A DNA stretch of 64,000 bases from NIOZ-UU13 sp964653075 (lineage in GTDB: Bacteria > Planctomycetota > Phycisphaerae > Sedimentisphaerales > Anaerobacaceae), in the NCBI GenBank assembly GCA_964653075.1, contig CAZZAX010000011.1, positions 5,687 through 69,686 on the forward strand, given 5' to 3'. Shown here one piece after another: positions 15,777 to 23,959 of the stretch. Each line of letters starts with the position of its first letter. The first letter of the stretch is position 1. Below the pieces are notes generated by a model that was not told the DNA's origin, searched no databases, and worked only from the letters and a program-made list of their open reading frames with translations. The position numbers and the translations under genes are program-made.

Positions 15777-18700
15777 TCAGATAGTGCGTGGGTTGTTGTC
15801 GATGGCGTTGTGTCCTTCGTGGCCCGGTGCTTCACTGTCAACCATTATCACGCGGGCCTTGCTAATCAGGGTCGGTTTCTTGAACAGGCCTTTGATTTTG
15901 TCGGAGTCGATGCTGAGTTTCGGAGAGAAAGCGCTGCTGCCCATATAGCCAAGGAGGCTTTGCAGCATCTGTCTTGCCACCGGGCGCTCATCGAGGTTAT
16001 TACGGAGGTCGATACTGCAGACGAGCATTTTGCCGGCGCCTATCTTTGTTTCGAAAACCAAGCCGAGCCTGCGATTGGTATTCCAGTCGTCGATGACCTG
16101 GACGATTGGGCGGAGTTCTGTAGCGAACTGGTCAAGTACCATAAATTTAGATTTTGTTACCAGGTCCCACCATTGCCAGTTGCTGTAAAATTCTGTTGGG
16201 AATTCGACGAGAGCCGGATGTTTCGGGTCGCATAAAATACCGAGAGTGTGCGGAGGCTGCTGTCTTGTCCATTGCGTATTCCAGAAGATTGATGTGAAGC
16301 CCGCTGGTATTTTACTATTAATGGAATTTAAATGCGGCATTAGTAGTACTTTTCCGCCGGCTTTGAGAGTGGTCCGTACTTGTTCATCGAGGCTGTCTGC
16401 TATTAGTATGTTTGATGGAATTTCTATATCAGAATCTTCGGGATATACCCAAATGTCCCATTGATTTTTAAAGGGAGTTCCCTTTATTGAAACTTTTACA
16501 ATTAGTTTGTTCGGGGCAACGATATTATTGAGTGTGAGGTTGAGATTTGCCAGTTTAATGCCATTGCCTATCGGGATTGTAATCTTTGGAATTTGAACAG
16601 AACCTGCTTTAATACCATTGGGGTAATTTACAGACCAGAGAACAGTTGCATTATTGATAGGAGCCAGCCCGAAATGGGCAATTTCAAGGCTGGCGGTGAA
16701 TGTTTCATCTGTTGTCCATGTGCGTTTTTTCATTCGCAGCAGCGGTACGGTTTGGCTGCAGTAGCGTTTATGCTGCTGTGGCTCGATGTAGCCCTTCGAA
16801 TCCCAGAACGGGTCGAGAATTCCCACGAGCGCCGTACCCTGCCCCGGAAAGTCATGAATATCCAGCAATTGAAATCCGCCGAAGCCGGGAGTCCGCAGAG
16901 CGGATTCTATCTCTTCCTTATATAACAAGGCCTGTAATTTGCCGGAGGCCATCAGGAAATCCTCCGCCTGGTCGAGCATTTGCTTTTCGGCAAGTGAGTC
17001 ACGGACGATCTCAAAATTGCGTGCTTTCAGGACTCCTGTGTACTTTTTAATTTCTTTTATGTTGGGAAATACACACCACTGGCCTATCTCGTGACTTACG
17101 ACGGGGACATCGAACTTTGCGATGATGTCACGGTAGTCGGAGGCAGTTTCAGGTGGTTTTGCGTTGAAGCGGCTGCTCAGGCCTGCGCCCCATTGATGGC
17201 CGCGTGGGGCGGGAGTGCTGTGATACTGGTTTTCAGGGATGATGGGCCATCCTGCGGCACTGGTATAAAGCCTGCGAGAATCTTTGTCTTTCCAATAGTT
17301 GACCAGGTCTCCAAGGAATCTTTTTTGATTTCTGCCGCCGGGCTCATTTCCATAAGCAAGCATGCAGAAGGATGGATGATTGCCGTATGCCTTCAGGATA
17401 CGGTCGCCCTCGGCGTAAATAAATTTATCGATAGGCCTGCCGTCGCCGATGGTTGTCCATGCGGGACATTCGACGTGGAAGATAATTCCCATCCTGTCGG
17501 CGGCCTCGAACGCCGCCGCGGGCGGACACCATGAATGGAAGCGCAGATGGTTAAGGCCGTGCGCTTTGGCGGCTCTTAAGATTCGAAGCCATCCATCGAC
17601 ATCCATGTGCGGATATCCGGTCAGGGGGAAGATGCAGCATTCGAGTGTTCCGCGCAGGAAGGTAAGACGGCCGTTGATGGTAAATTGTGTTCCTTTAGTG
17701 CCGATCCGGCGCATTCCGAATGTCACGGTTTTTTCGTCTCGGAATTTATCGTTAGCCGATTTGGCTGCGAGTGAGATGGACAGCTTGTACAAAGCCGGAG
17801 AGAACTCATCCCACAACTGCACCTTATTGCCCATAGCATAGTCAACTTCGAGGATGGTTTCGGGTTTCGAGGCGGTGAATTCGATGCTCTTTTGTGGGAC
17901 GGTGTGGCTTTGTGGGACATTGAAGCTTTCAGCCCGGACGTTGAGTGTACCTTTGATATTTTGGTTGCCTGTTTTACTGATTGTTACGAGTATCTTTGCT
18001 GATTTGTTTCGTATGTCCGGATAGACCTGAACGTCACTGAGCCAGAGACTATCGGTGGCCTGCAGCTCGATTCTGCCGATTATCCCATTCCAGTTCGACT
18101 GGGTATGGTCGCTGATTGAGTGGGCGTTATTTCCGACGTTATATTTCATCGAATTATCCACCCGGATGGTCACTATATGTCTGCCGGGTGTCATCAGACT
18201 GCTCAGGTCGTGGAGCTGCGGCGTGCAGAGACTGTCCTGTGTGCCGACGGCGGTACCGTCCACCCAGACCTTAGTCTGCCAGTGGCAACGCTCCAGAAAC
18301 AGAGTTATTTTTTTGCCTGCCCAATCGGGGGGTATATCTACCTGTTTCTGGTACCAGGCGGGGCCTTTATAGTGTTTTACCGGGGTGAGCCAGAAGGGGA
18401 TTTTTATTGAGCCGGGCTGTCTGTACTTTTCATATTTGACATCGGTAAAAAACGATTTGTCGATAATGCTGCCGGTCCATTTCGTATCGAGGGAGATATC
18501 ATCGCCAAAGCCGTTCTCAATCGTAGAGCCGGGCAGATTGATTTTGCCGGGCAGTTTGCTGCTGTACCACTTTTCTTTCTCGCCGGTATTGGAGGGGTCC
18601 AGCTTGAAGAGCCATTGACCCGCTAATGAAATGACCCTTCGACTACGCTCAGGACGGGCCTTGCGGCTATGTTCCGAGGTTTTAGCATTGGAGATCTGTG

Positions 18701-18788
18701 AATTTTCGGCTGTTCTACAGCAGGCGCATACTACTATTCCAACCCAGACCACTATCATTATTGATTGTCTGATAAACTTTCGCTTCAC
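15777..18788 (-). CDS. Glycoside hydrolase family 2 enzyme, truncated before its discoidin tail
   Basis: A 1003-residue exported enzyme with a hydrophobic signal and a Cys-rich end (VVCACC) that could be a lipobox. The domains are a sugar-binding jelly roll (about 80-245, SLAGQWLFKL and RCHWQTKVWVDGT), an immunoglobulin-like domain (250-360) and the TIM barrel (about 365-640). Catalytic residues are Glu482 (LAYGNEPGG, acid/base) and Glu567 (VVSHEIGQW, nucleophile), so the core should work as a beta-glycosidase. The last part (about 900-1003) begins a discoidin domain that is broken by TGA at 15777-15779. Residues 43-51 derive from a short repeat. The substrate is not certain. Beta-galactoside or beta-glucuronide is plausible. 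Confidence 0.9.
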   Translation of the reverse strand: MKRKFIRQSIMIVVWVGIVVCACCRTAENSQISNAKTSEHSRKARPERSRRVISLAGQWLFKLDPSNTGEKEKWYSSKLPGKINLPGSTIENGFGDDISLDTKWTGSIIDKSFFTDVKYEKYRQPGSIKIPFWLTPVKHYKGPAWYQKQVDIPPDWAGKKITLFLERCHWQTKVWVDGTAVGTQDSLCTPQLHDLSSLMTPGRHIVTIRVDNSMKYNVGNNAHSISDHTQSNWNGIIGRIELQATDSLWLSDVQVYPDIRNKSAKILVTISKTGNQNIKGTLNVRAESFNVPQSHTVPQKSIEFTASKPETILEVDYAMGNKVQLWDEFSPALYKLSISLAAKSANDKFRDEKTVTFGMRRIGTKGTQFTINGRLTFLRGTLECCIFPLTGYPHMDVDGWLRILRAAKAHGLNHLRFHSWCPPAAAFEAADRMGIIFHVECPAWTTIGDGRPIDKFIYAEGDRILKAYGNHPSFCMLAYGNEPGGRNQKRFLGDLVNYWKDKDSRRLYTSAAGWPIIPENQYHSTPAPRGHQWGAGLSSRFNAKPPETASDYRDIIAKFDVPVVSHEIGQWCVFPNIKEIKKYTGVLKARNFEIVRDSLAEKQMLDQAEDFLMASGKLQALLYKEEIESALRTPGFGGFQLLDIHDFPGQGTALVGILDPFWDSKGYIEPQQHKRYCSQTVPLLRMKKRTWTTDETFTASLEIAHFGLAPINNATVLWSVNYPNGIKAGSVQIPKITIPIGNGIKLANLNLTLNNIVAPNKLIVKVSIKGTPFKNQWDIWVYPEDSDIEIPSNILIADSLDEQVRTTLKAGGKVLLMPHLNSINSKIPAGFTSIFWNTQWTRQQPPHTLGILCDPKHPALVEFPTEFYSNWQWWDLVTKSKFMVLDQFATELRPIVQVIDDWNTNRRLGLVFETKIGAGKMLVCSIDLRNNLDERPVARQMLQSLLGYMGSSAFSPKLSIDSDKIKGLFKKPTLISKARVIMVDSEAPGHEGHNAIDNNPRTI
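18634..18661. repeat. Short repeat-like sequence inside the GH2 signal/linker region
   Basis: On the coding strand this reads GTCCTGAGCGTAGTCGAAGG, which encodes RPERSRR between the signal peptide and the first folded domain. I recall this motif as a short sequence scattered through many unrelated bacterial genomes. That is memory and unchecked. Only one copy was noticed in this window. It keeps the frame, in an unstructured linker. Confidence 0.45.
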
Positions 18789-18819
18789 TTTGATACTCCT
18801 CGTTTTGGTATGGGGTAAT

Positions 18820-18972
18820 TTATGCTCTCATATACAGGCCGCCATTGACAGCTATGTATTCACCGGTAATAAAGCAGGCCTGCCTGCTGAATAGAATTGC
18901 AGTTGCTGCGCCGATTCCGCTGCTGGCACCGGTAACCAAGACCTTTTTGCCTTTTAGGTCTTCGTGAATCAT
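18820..18972 (-). pseudogene. Remnant of a short-chain dehydrogenase with the centre deleted
   Basis: A 50-residue frame joins the start of an SDR (LKGKKVLVTGASSGIGAA, the Rossmann NAD(P)-binding loop) directly to the end of one (ACFITGEYIAVNGGLYMR). About 190 residues that should lie between, including the Ser-Tyr-Lys catalytic site, are missing. The junction falls near FSRQ and the frame is kept. It lies 37 bases after trxA and 31 bases before the GH2 gene on the same strand, so it may still be transcribed, but an active dehydrogenase is impossible. Confidence 0.8.
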
Positions 18973-19009
18973 TTGAAGACTTCCTATTGGTGCTGAAGAT
19001 TGCTGAGTT

Positions 19010-19336
19010 TTATAGCAGCTCGTCAATTGCGGCGGCGAGGTCTTTTTTGCTGGTTAAGCCGACCCATTTTTTTTGTACCTGTCCGTCCTTGAATAGAATG
19101 ATTGTCGGTATTGCGCTTATGCCGAATTCCATTGCACTATCGCGGGCGTCGTCGGTATCGACCTTGCAGAATTTTGCTTTACCTGCGTATTCATTTGCGA
19201 TTTCCTCGATAATGGGACCTATCATTTTGCACGGCCCGCACCATTCCGCCCCGAAATCAACCAGCACCGGCACATCGGAACTATGAACAGTCTGGTCAAA
19301 AGTAGCATCGCTTAACTCAATTACATTACCAGCCAT
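19010..19336 (-). CDS. trxA: Thioredoxin
   Basis: A 108-residue cytoplasmic thioredoxin of standard length. It has VLVDFGAEWCGPCKM with the redox pair Cys33 and Cys36, the FCKVDTDDARD strand, and the cis-proline segment SAIPTIILFKDGQ. It reduces disulfides of ribonucleotide reductase and other proteins, and is itself reduced by the reductase encoded just upstream. A promoter is predicted in the 167-base gap between trxB and this gene. The sequence shows no unusual features. Confidence 0.96.
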   Translation of the reverse strand: MAGNVIELSDATFDQTVHSSDVPVLVDFGAEWCGPCKMIGPIIEEIANEYAGKAKFCKVDTDDARDSAMEFGISAIPTIILFKDGQVQKKWVGLTSKKDLAAAIDELL

Positions 19337-19410
19337 ATTATTTTACCCTTTCTGCCAAGAATTCGCTGGAAATAACCACCCGACTAAATAGCCGGATTTA
19401 ATCGATGGCC

Positions 19411-19439
19411 ATAATACTTTAAGCACTGGCCGACGTCAA
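19411..19439 (-). promoter_or_regulatory. Predicted sigma-70 promoter of trxA
   Basis: On the minus strand TTGACG (19439-19434) and TATTAT (19416-19411) are 17 bases apart. The start of transcription would fall near 19404, giving a leader of about 68 bases before trxA. A run of seven A and seven T lies just upstream of the -35 box and could act as an UP element. Confidence 0.6.
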
Positions 19440-19503
19440 TAAAAAAAGTTTTTTTGCTGTTTAAACCGGCTGAGCGGTTGATTTACCAGCTTTTTTACTT
19501 GGT

Positions 19504-20499
19504 TTACCATCCGCCGGGCTTGAGCAAGTCGCTGACCGGCTCGTTCCACCAATTTGGGTCTCTGAAATACTGCTTTAGCATCATAGCTGCGACGACGCCG
19601 TCGCCGACGGCGGTGGCTAACTGCATAGCCGCTCCAATTCTGCAATCTCCGGCCACGAATACACCCGGCACACTCGTTCGCAGATATGCGCAGTCGCACT
19701 TGATAAAGCCGTGTTCGGTCAGCTCTACGAAACCTTTCAAAAAGCCGGTGTTCGGTATCATGCCGATAAATATAAATACACCGTCGCAGGGATAGTCTTC
19801 TTCTTTGTTTGTTTTTACGTTTTTGAGTTTGACCGACTGAACCTTATCTTGTCCTTCGATGGCGATCGCGACGGTGTCGTACTTTATAATCAGGTTCGAA
19901 TCAGGCTCGTTTGCTTTTGCAAGCAGCTCTTCTGTGAGAACCCTGGCTGCTCTGAATTTGTCCCTGCGGTGTACCATTGTTACTTTTTCGGCGAACTTTG
20001 TCAGGTGCAGTGTTTCTTCGACAGCAGTATTTCCTCCGCCGACAGCGACGACGTGCTTGCCCTTAAAGAAAGGTGCATCACATGTGCCGCAATAGCTGAC
20101 GCCTGCGCCGGCATTTCGGAACTCTTCTTCCCCTGGGACGCTGAGTTTACGATAGTCGCTGCCGGGTGTCAAGATTACAGCTCTTGCGGTGTATTTGTTC
20201 TTGTCGCAAAAAACAGCGATATTGCCATCTTCGAGTTTCTCTAATCCGGATACCTCAGAGCCAATCTTTAGCTCTGCGCCGAAGTTTTCGACCTGTTTTT
20301 GCATTTGCATAATCAGGCCGGCGCCGTCGATGCGTTCGATGCCGGGATAGTTTTCGATTCGGTCGGTGTTAATTATTTGTCCGCCGGGCATGAATTTTTC
20401 GAGTATCAAGGTTTTCATCCTGTCTCGTGCCGTGTAGAGGGCCGCCCCGAGTCCCGCCGGACCACCACCAACTATGATGCAATCGTAATTTTCTGACAT
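19504..20499 (-). CDS. trxB: Thioredoxin reductase
   Basis: A 331-residue FAD enzyme that passes electrons from NADPH to thioredoxin. It shows the FAD-binding GGGPAGLGAA (residues 11-20), the redox-active CGTC (Cys137 and Cys140, in VSYCGTCDAPFF), the NADPH-binding GGGNTAVEE (about 154-162) and the C-terminal FAD motif GVFVAGDCRIG. The length is close to the usual 310-320, with a slightly longer C-terminus. It lies 167 bases upstream of trxA on the same strand and 42 bases after rmuC, so the three form a transcription run. Confidence 0.97.
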   Translation of the reverse strand: MSENYDCIIVGGGPAGLGAALYTARDRMKTLILEKFMPGGQIINTDRIENYPGIERIDGAGLIMQMQKQVENFGAELKIGSEVSGLEKLEDGNIAVFCDKNKYTARAVILTPGSDYRKLSVPGEEEFRNAGAGVSYCGTCDAPFFKGKHVVAVGGGNTAVEETLHLTKFAEKVTMVHRRDKFRAARVLTEELLAKANEPDSNLIIKYDTVAIAIEGQDKVQSVKLKNVKTNKEEDYPCDGVFIFIGMIPNTGFLKGFVELTEHGFIKCDCAYLRTSVPGVFVAGDCRIGAAMQLATAVGDGVVAAMMLKQYFRDPNWWNEPVSDLLKPGGW

Positions 20500-20541
20500 A
20501 AGAAGTATCCTTGTTAAATCCTTAACATTTTATCAAACAGT

Positions 20542-21570
20542 TTAGTTTTGTTCTTCCTTTTCTTCCTGAATGTGGTTTAGCTGTAGGCCGAAGCGGTCGA
20601 GTTTTTTCTGGCCTTCATCGTATTGGCTGTAGGCGTTTCGCAGATGTTTGCCGAGTATGTCCCAGGTGCCGCTGAAGTCGGCGAAAGAGGAGTTGAGCCT
20701 TTTTAAGTTTTGCCGGATTTCGGCGGCCTGCTTTTCTATCTGCAGGCCGTGCAAACCCATAGCCACGGTCATCAGATAGGCGTATAAAAGATTGGGCGAA
20801 ACGGGGATTACCTTTTTATCGAAGCAATACTGCAAAATATCCTGAGTTTCTCCGATGTATTTTACTATTGTTTCGTAATAGACGTTCTCGGCGGGTATAT
20901 ACATTATCGCAAAATCAAGCGTACCCTCGGCGGGCCTTATATAGTCGGAGGCGATTTTGTCGATATGATTGTTTACATCCTTAAGAAATTGTCTGCGAAG
21001 TTTTGTTTTTTCCGCCTCTTCTTCTGTTTTTACGACTTTCTCAAAACCTGGCAGGGGAAACTTGGCATCGACGGGCACGGAGAAATCGGCCAGTTCTATC
21101 AGGGCATCAACCGTTTTGCCGTCCCTGAATGTGTACTGGAGTTTGTATCTGTCTTTGGGCAGGATATTGGCAAGGAGATTTTCGAGCGACCATTCGCCCA
21201 TCTGGCCCCGGAGTTTTGGTGAGCTTAAGATGTCCTGGAGCCGTCTGACTTCTGTTCCGACCTGCATCATCTGCTTATTTGTGCCCTGCAGCTCGCCTAT
21301 CTGCTTATTGAGCCGGTCGAGGACCTCCTGGCCAGCCTGCATGTTTTTGCTGATGTTGGTCTGGCCGTCCAGAAGAGATTTTTGGAGTTTGTCTTTCGTA
21401 TCGTCCTGAGAGCTTTTAAGGGCCTCCAACTGCTGCTGCAAAAGGCCGATAGAGGTCTGCTGGCCTGCCATTTTCTCTGCGTTGGCGGAGTTTGTGATAA
21501 TAAGCCAGACCAAAAGCCCCAAAACAGCCAATACCAGAACAATAATTACTACAGTTAAAATCAACTCCAT
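20542..21570 (-). CDS. rmuC: RmuC-family DNA recombination protein
   Basis: A 342-residue protein with one N-terminal membrane helix (about 3-26), a long coiled coil (about 35-105) and the RmuC endonuclease-like domain starting with LRGQMGEWSLENLLANIL, then VDALIELADFSVPVDAKFPL, FAIMYIPAENVYYE and NLLYAYLMTVAMG. RmuC limits recombination between short inverted repeats in E. coli. The frame opens at a TTG at 21582, but the ATG at 21570 has GAGGA in place. Its presence is of passing interest here because the region contains short palindromic insertions and small deletions. Confidence 0.93.
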   Translation of the reverse strand: MELILTVVIIVLVLAVLGLLVWLIITNSANAEKMAGQQTSIGLLQQQLEALKSSQDDTKDKLQKSLLDGQTNISKNMQAGQEVLDRLNKQIGELQGTNKQMMQVGTEVRRLQDILSSPKLRGQMGEWSLENLLANILPKDRYKLQYTFRDGKTVDALIELADFSVPVDAKFPLPGFEKVVKTEEEAEKTKLRRQFLKDVNNHIDKIASDYIRPAEGTLDFAIMYIPAENVYYETIVKYIGETQDILQYCFDKKVIPVSPNLLYAYLMTVAMGLHGLQIEKQAAEIRQNLKRLNSSFADFSGTWDILGKHLRNAYSQYDEGQKKLDRFGLQLNHIQEEKEEQN

Positions 21571-21738
21571 AGTTTTCCTCAAAAAGTAATTCTGATTATA
21601 GATTCTACAAGGCCGTTCGTCAAAGACTAAACTTGAAAGTCAAGTTGGGACAGAAAAATGTTGATATTTGGATTGAACCTTTGTATTGTCCTGATGTGGG
21701 GGAAATGATGGAAGGCGGCTCTACCCTGGCTTTTAGCG

Positions 21739-22341
21739 ATGGAAGTAATAGAATCTGTAATATTCGATTGGGGAGGTGTTCTGATAGATGATCCAGTTCC
21801 GGGTCTGATGAAATATTGCTCAGAAGCTTTGGCTGTGTCGAAAGAAGACTATATCAAGGCACATGACAAATTCGCGGAGGATTTCGAAAAAGGCTTAATT
21901 AATGAAGATATGTTCTGGGAAAGAATGTGCAGCGAATTAGGAGTATCGAAGCCGAAAGTTCCTTCATTATGGGCTGATGCATTCGATGCGGCATATGTGC
22001 CCAGAGAAGATATGTTTTCTTTAGCGGGGGGACTTCGTGAAAACGGCTATAAGACGGCGTTTTTGTCCAACACAGAAAAGCCGGCGATGCAGTTTTTTCA
22101 TCAGCTTCGATATGACATATTCGATGTTCTGGTCTTTTCGTGTGCCGAGGGGACAAGAAAACCCGAGAGAAGAATCTATGAACTTACCGTCCAGAGACTC
22201 GGGTCGGAAGCCGGGCAATCGTTATTCATAGACGATAAACCCGAGTATATAAACGGCGCACAACAAGCAGGGTTAAATACAATTCTATTCGAGAGTATCA
22301 GCCAGGTTAAGAATGAGCTGACCCGGCTTGGAGTTGAGTAA
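21739..22341 (+). CDS. HAD-superfamily hydrolase
   Basis: A 200-residue HAD subfamily IA protein, probably a small-molecule phosphatase. Motif I is VIFDWGGVLI with the nucleophile Asp10. The second Asp is Gly, as in many members of the FDxGGVL group. Motif II is AFLSNTE, motif III contains the Lys of RKPERRIYE, and motif IV is SLFIDDKPE. The helical cap lies at about residues 18-95. It ends 28 bases before the homocysteine methyltransferase start, so both are probably co-transcribed. The substrate is unknown. Confidence 0.9.
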   Translation: MEVIESVIFDWGGVLIDDPVPGLMKYCSEALAVSKEDYIKAHDKFAEDFEKGLINEDMFWERMCSELGVSKPKVPSLWADAFDAAYVPREDMFSLAGGLRENGYKTAFLSNTEKPAMQFFHQLRYDIFDVLVFSCAEGTRKPERRIYELTVQRLGSEAGQSLFIDDKPEYINGAQQAGLNTILFESISQVKNELTRLGVE

Positions 22342-22369
22342 AGTAACCGAAGCGAGGAATGAATCACTT

Positions 22370-23248
22370 ATGAATTTATCCACGGCCTTAAAGGGAAAAA
22401 AGGTAATATTGCTTGATGGCGCTATAGGCACGCGATTGTATAAGCGCGGTTTGGTGTCTGTTGGCCGGGCCAACCTTGAGGCTCCGGAGGCTGTCCTGGA
22501 GATACACCGGGAATATGTGCAGTGCGGTTGTGATGCTTTGACTACAAATACGCTAACGATGAATCGTATCTATATCGAGACGCACAATGTCGGCTTATCC
22601 GTAGAAGATGTGAATCGGGCCGGGGCTGAGCTTGCAAAGAAAGCTGTTGGCAAGGGACAATATGTGCTTGGTGATATCGGCTCAACGGGCCTACTGCTTG
22701 AGCCGTATGGTACTTATAAGGAATCGCAATTTTACGAGGCGTTTAGAGAGCAGGCGGGAATCTTAGCGGATTCCGGAGTTGACGGATTTATCATTGAGAC
22801 TATGTTTGATTTACGGGAGGCTTTGTGTGCTCTTCGTGCGTGTAAGGACAATTTCCCGCTGCCTGTGATTGCCTCGATTGCGTTTGCGAGTGAGGCGAAC
22901 GGCGGGAGGACGATGATGGGCGATTCGGCTCAGCAATGTGCGAAAGGCCTGACGGATGCCGGTGCGGATGCTATTGGCGCTAATTGCGGTGATATAGACC
23001 CGGCCCAGATGGCTGTGATTGTCTCCGGGCTTAAGTCGGCAACGTCACTGCCTGTGCTGGCGCAGCCGAATGCCGGCAAGCCCAAACTGGTTGGTAACGA
23101 GACTGTATTTGAAATGGCCCCGGATGATTTTGCACGGGGAATTGCAGAATGCCTTTCAGCCGGGGCCCGAATTGTGGGTGGCTGCTGCGGAACAACGCCG
23201 GAGCATATCGCTGCGACAGCCGGCTTGTTAGGCAGGGAGGGGCAATGA
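22370..23248 (+). CDS. Homocysteine S-methyltransferase family protein
   Basis: A 292-residue TIM-barrel methyltransferase of the type that forms the first module of cobalamin-dependent methionine synthase or stands alone. It begins LLDGAIGTRLYKRGL. The zinc ligands are Cys in IGANCGDID and the pair in VGGCCGTTPEH. Homocysteine-site features GDIGSTG and ETMFDLREALCAL are present. The methyl donor cannot be told from the sequence. The ATG at 22370 with GAGGA upstream is preferred to a TTG at 22328. Its stop overlaps the start of the broken acetyltransferase gene (ATGA), so the two once formed a coupled pair. Confidence 0.92.
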   Translation: MNLSTALKGKKVILLDGAIGTRLYKRGLVSVGRANLEAPEAVLEIHREYVQCGCDALTTNTLTMNRIYIETHNVGLSVEDVNRAGAELAKKAVGKGQYVLGDIGSTGLLLEPYGTYKESQFYEAFREQAGILADSGVDGFIIETMFDLREALCALRACKDNFPLPVIASIAFASEANGGRTMMGDSAQQCAKGLTDAGADAIGANCGDIDPAQMAVIVSGLKSATSLPVLAQPNAGKPKLVGNETVFEMAPDDFARGIAECLSAGARIVGGCCGTTPEHIAATAGLLGREGQ

Positions 23249-23751
23249 AGGCGGTATGTTTACATGATAAGGGTACGATAGAGACATTTCTCCGCGGCAA
23301 TGTGTTTCTTAATATTTATAGTCTTGGTGACCTTGACGATTTTTTCTGGCCATACACTACATGGTATGCGTTGACCGACTCAACAGGCGTCAAGGCCATA
23401 GCACTGATGTACACGGGTGGAAGTTTACCGTGTCTTCATGCCCTTGCAAAAGATGACAAAGCAATTTACACGGAAGAGCTTTTGCGTTGTTTGATTCCCA
23501 TTTTACCTCGTCGAATCGGCGCCCACCTGATGTCAGGTTCGTAGAGTATATTGGCGGAGAGTTATCATTTACGTCCTTACGGCAGGCATTACAGGATGGC
23601 TTTGACAGATAAATCGTTATTAAGCGAAATAGACCATATCGGCCTTAACGTAAAAGCGGACAATGCAAGTGCAATCAGGTGCTATGAAAAATTGGGCTTT
23701 GAGGTTATTGGTTCTTACGGCGAATTCGAAGTTGAGCTTAAGACGTCTTAA
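23245..23751 (+). pseudogene. Broken GNAT acetyltransferase gene
   Basis: The frame begins as a GNAT-family N-terminal half (YSLGDLDDFFWPYTTWYAL, ALMYTGGSLPCLHALA, LPRRIGAHLMSG), meets a TAG at 23542-23544, and continues in the same frame with LRPYGRHYRMALTDKSLL and then IDHIGLNVKADNASAIRCY and EKLGFEVIGSY, the far C-terminus. About 100 or more residues including the acetyl-CoA binding segment are missing between KSLL and IDHIG. So there are two lesions: a nonsense codon and an in-frame internal deletion. The gene overlaps the preceding methyltransferase stop. No activity is expected. Confidence 0.82.
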
Positions 23752-23959
23752 AAGTGCGTGTTTGCGTATATAGAAAAGTATCATTTTTGTGATTCTGTCG
23801 GAGAAAAATAGATTTAGTGTGTTGAATGCGGTCAACTTAAATATTTTTTTGGATTTTTCCCGCTAACCGCAATAAAGTCACCTTCCAAAATCGTCTTTAA
23901 CTGTATGTATCCGATATAGCAGCACAATGACAGACTATATTTTTTGAAAGGAGCGATAA

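Noticed and set aside
15777..15779. TGA read as tryptophan across the genome
   Set aside because: Several intact genes here (groES, homocysteine methyltransferase, the DUF4954 protein) end in TGA at the expected length, so reassignment is not supported.
15441..18788. Frameshift as the cause of the GH2 break
   Set aside because: The downstream discoidin segment is in the same frame as the GH2 gene, so a single nonsense codon, not a frameshift, separates them.
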